Source: Phaeotremella fagi (Eukaryota; Basidiomycota; Tremellomycetes; Tremellales; Phaeotremellaceae). Taken from it: a stretch of 64,000 nt of DNA. The notes below the pieces were generated by a model. The model was not told the DNA's origin, did not search any database, and worked only from the letters and a program-made list of their open reading frames with translations. Both the position numbers and the translations under genes were made by a program. How positions within the stretch are numbered: the stretch's first letter is position 1; every line of letters starts with the position of its first letter. Below are positions 62,906-64,000 of the stretch, piece after piece. The stretch is taken from assembly GCA_001599715.1 (NCBI GenBank), contig BCHU01000005.1, positions 992,001 to 1,056,000 of the forward strand, given 5' to 3'.

Positions 62906-63433
62906 TACACATGGACAAAGGTTCTCGTTACTGTTCCCTATCTTGGTGCAGTGGTCGAAAGATGGGGTTGGTAGTATACATTTGCAAGGATTTTGATTTC
63001 GATTACTTTGTTTTATATTTTCATCAACTTGATCTTGGATGAAGTTGTTTACCATTCACATTGTCATAGAACTGTTCATCGCAATTCGATTTTGGAAGGT
63101 TGAATGTATCAAATACTATAGAGCATATAAATTGAGTATCAAGTGCACTTCTGAAGTTATGGGAAATTCCCGAAAACGAAAGGCCATCCATCCACTATGT
63201 GACGTACGAATAAGAAGTCGCCTTCCACATCCACGATATAGGAATATTGTGAAAGTTGGTGTCGAAATTTGTTATAGCGAGTCCTCTTCGGAAGACTTAT
63301 TGTCTTCCATTCCTCTGAAATAAAACTCCACATGATATCTTATCTATTCAGTCGATCATCTTCCAACTCGACTTTTCTTATTAGCAAAACAAATCAAAAA
63401 ATTCGAAAAGAGTGAATCCTAACGGTGACTACA
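62906..63433. other. Intergenic region before the last gene
   Basis: About 530 bp. An ORF at 63039-63323 (+) is AT-rich and ends in the leader of the next gene; I do not believe it. CGATTCTTCA-type leader sequence precedes 63434. Confidence 0.4.
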
Positions 63434-64000
63434 ATGTCAAGTTCAGAGAAAGATGGTGAAAGAAAACGAGATTCAAGTAGGGGAACAAGCAGTAAAATAT
63501 TGAATTTCGTTGGTGAAGTTATTGAAGTCGTTGTCAAGGAGAACGAGAAGGGAAGAGACAAAGAAACTTCACGATCACGATCGCAATCACGTTCACGCTC
63601 ACGTCCGGGTTCCTCAGGTCAGGCATCTGTTGAAGTAGAAAGTAAGAGAGATGTTGGGAGGGATTATAGGAAGAGAGAAAGTTCTGGAGGTCGGGGTCGG
63701 GAGGATGAATCTCGTCATTCCCATCGAAGTACCTCTGGTACCAGAGATCGTGAAAATCGATCACCGAGTCGATGTTCGAGTCGATCCACACACTACGAAC
63801 GCAGAACTCAAGAGTATACTGATGATAATCGATCAAGGGAATCTTCTAGACACAGAAAAGAAGATACATCATCTACTTCCCGAGTGGTTTACTATAAAAT
63901 AAAGACGGAGGGTTCGGAAGGTCGAAATGTTCGAACTGAATATCATGGAGAGCGTTCGGGTGAGGAAGGTGAGGGATCAAGAAGACGTTCAAAATCTCGT
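63434..64000 (+). CDS. Arg/Ser-rich low-complexity protein (3' end outside window)
   Basis: 189 codons are visible without an intron. Start MSSSEKDGERKRDSSRGTSS; one more ordered segment SKILNFVGEVIEVVVKENEK follows, then RS-type repeats (SRSRSQSRSRSRPGSS). The end in the window is acidic/basic mixed with RRRSKSR. The RS content could mark a splicing-type protein, but there is no RRM in view, and a C-terminal domain may lie outside. It resembles the hydrophilic gene A at 33897 in composition only. Unknown function. Confidence 0.5.
   Translation, partial: MSSSEKDGERKRDSSRGTSSKILNFVGEVIEVVVKENEKGRDKETSRSRSQSRSRSRPGSSGQASVEVESKRDVGRDYRKRESSGGRGREDESRHSHRSTSGTRDRENRSPSRCSSRSTHYERRTQEYTDDNRSRESSRHRKEDTSSTSRVVYYKIKTEGSEGRNVRTEYHGERSGEEGEGSRRRSKSR

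Noticed and set aside
63039..63323. 94-residue ORF between ABD1 and the last gene
   Set aside because: AT-rich, composition unlike coding DNA here, and ends in the leader of the next gene.

Overview
The window is nuclear DNA of a basidiomycete yeast, most likely a Tremellomycete of the Kwoniella/Cryptococcus group. The evidence is gene-dense AT-leaning DNA, almost every gene cut by several short introns (mostly 40-70 nt, GT...AG with CTAAC/CTGAC/CTAAT branch-like sites), and fungal versions of core eukaryotic genes. The genus is an inference. No transposase, reverse transcriptase, LTR, CRISPR array, tRNA or rRNA was seen. Exon models were built by hand from splice signals, reading frame and family knowledge; none has been tested against transcripts.

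Layout. 1-2253: 3' part of a conserved fungal protein, possibly an F-box protein. 2763-18606: the accessory heart of the window, nine tandem paralogs (called P1 to P9 here) of an F-box-like family in three blocks of three: P1-P3 on +, P4-P6 on -, P7-P9 on +. Shared marks are an LPPEIW-like F-box start, an intron at one site after an R-x-N-S-like motif, a VYH...EPxYSS core, an LASRGD motif, an HHSS segment and a C-terminal Gly-Phe-x-Gly...CxxCG tail. P1, P6 and P8 carry frame breaks or a stop, P9 has lost its Cys tail, and a small unrelated gene sits between P2 and P3.

19213-31433 returns to conserved genes: a short-chain dehydrogenase, a Fun30-type chromatin remodeller, TRAPP subunit Bet5, a membrane-anchored cysteine synthase-like enzyme, the tri-snRNP factor Sad1/USP39 and V-ATPase subunit E. 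31918-36741 is a second accessory zone with small low-complexity genes. Three of them (33897, 35408, 36355) share duplicated promoter DNA rich in GATAAG sites, with a tandem repeat of roughly 104-121 bp.

37076-62905 is mostly housekeeping: Mde1 (methionine salvage), a membrane SDR, a 564-residue orphan protein, DNA ligase I, Dph7 (diphthamide), a seven-helix fungal membrane protein, a SAM methyltransferase, Ada2 (SAGA), a flavin amine oxidase, ribosomal protein S20, Trm112, Pfs2 (3'-end processing) and Abd1 (cap methylation). Pfs2 and Abd1 share a divergent promoter. The window ends inside an Arg/Ser-rich low-complexity gene.
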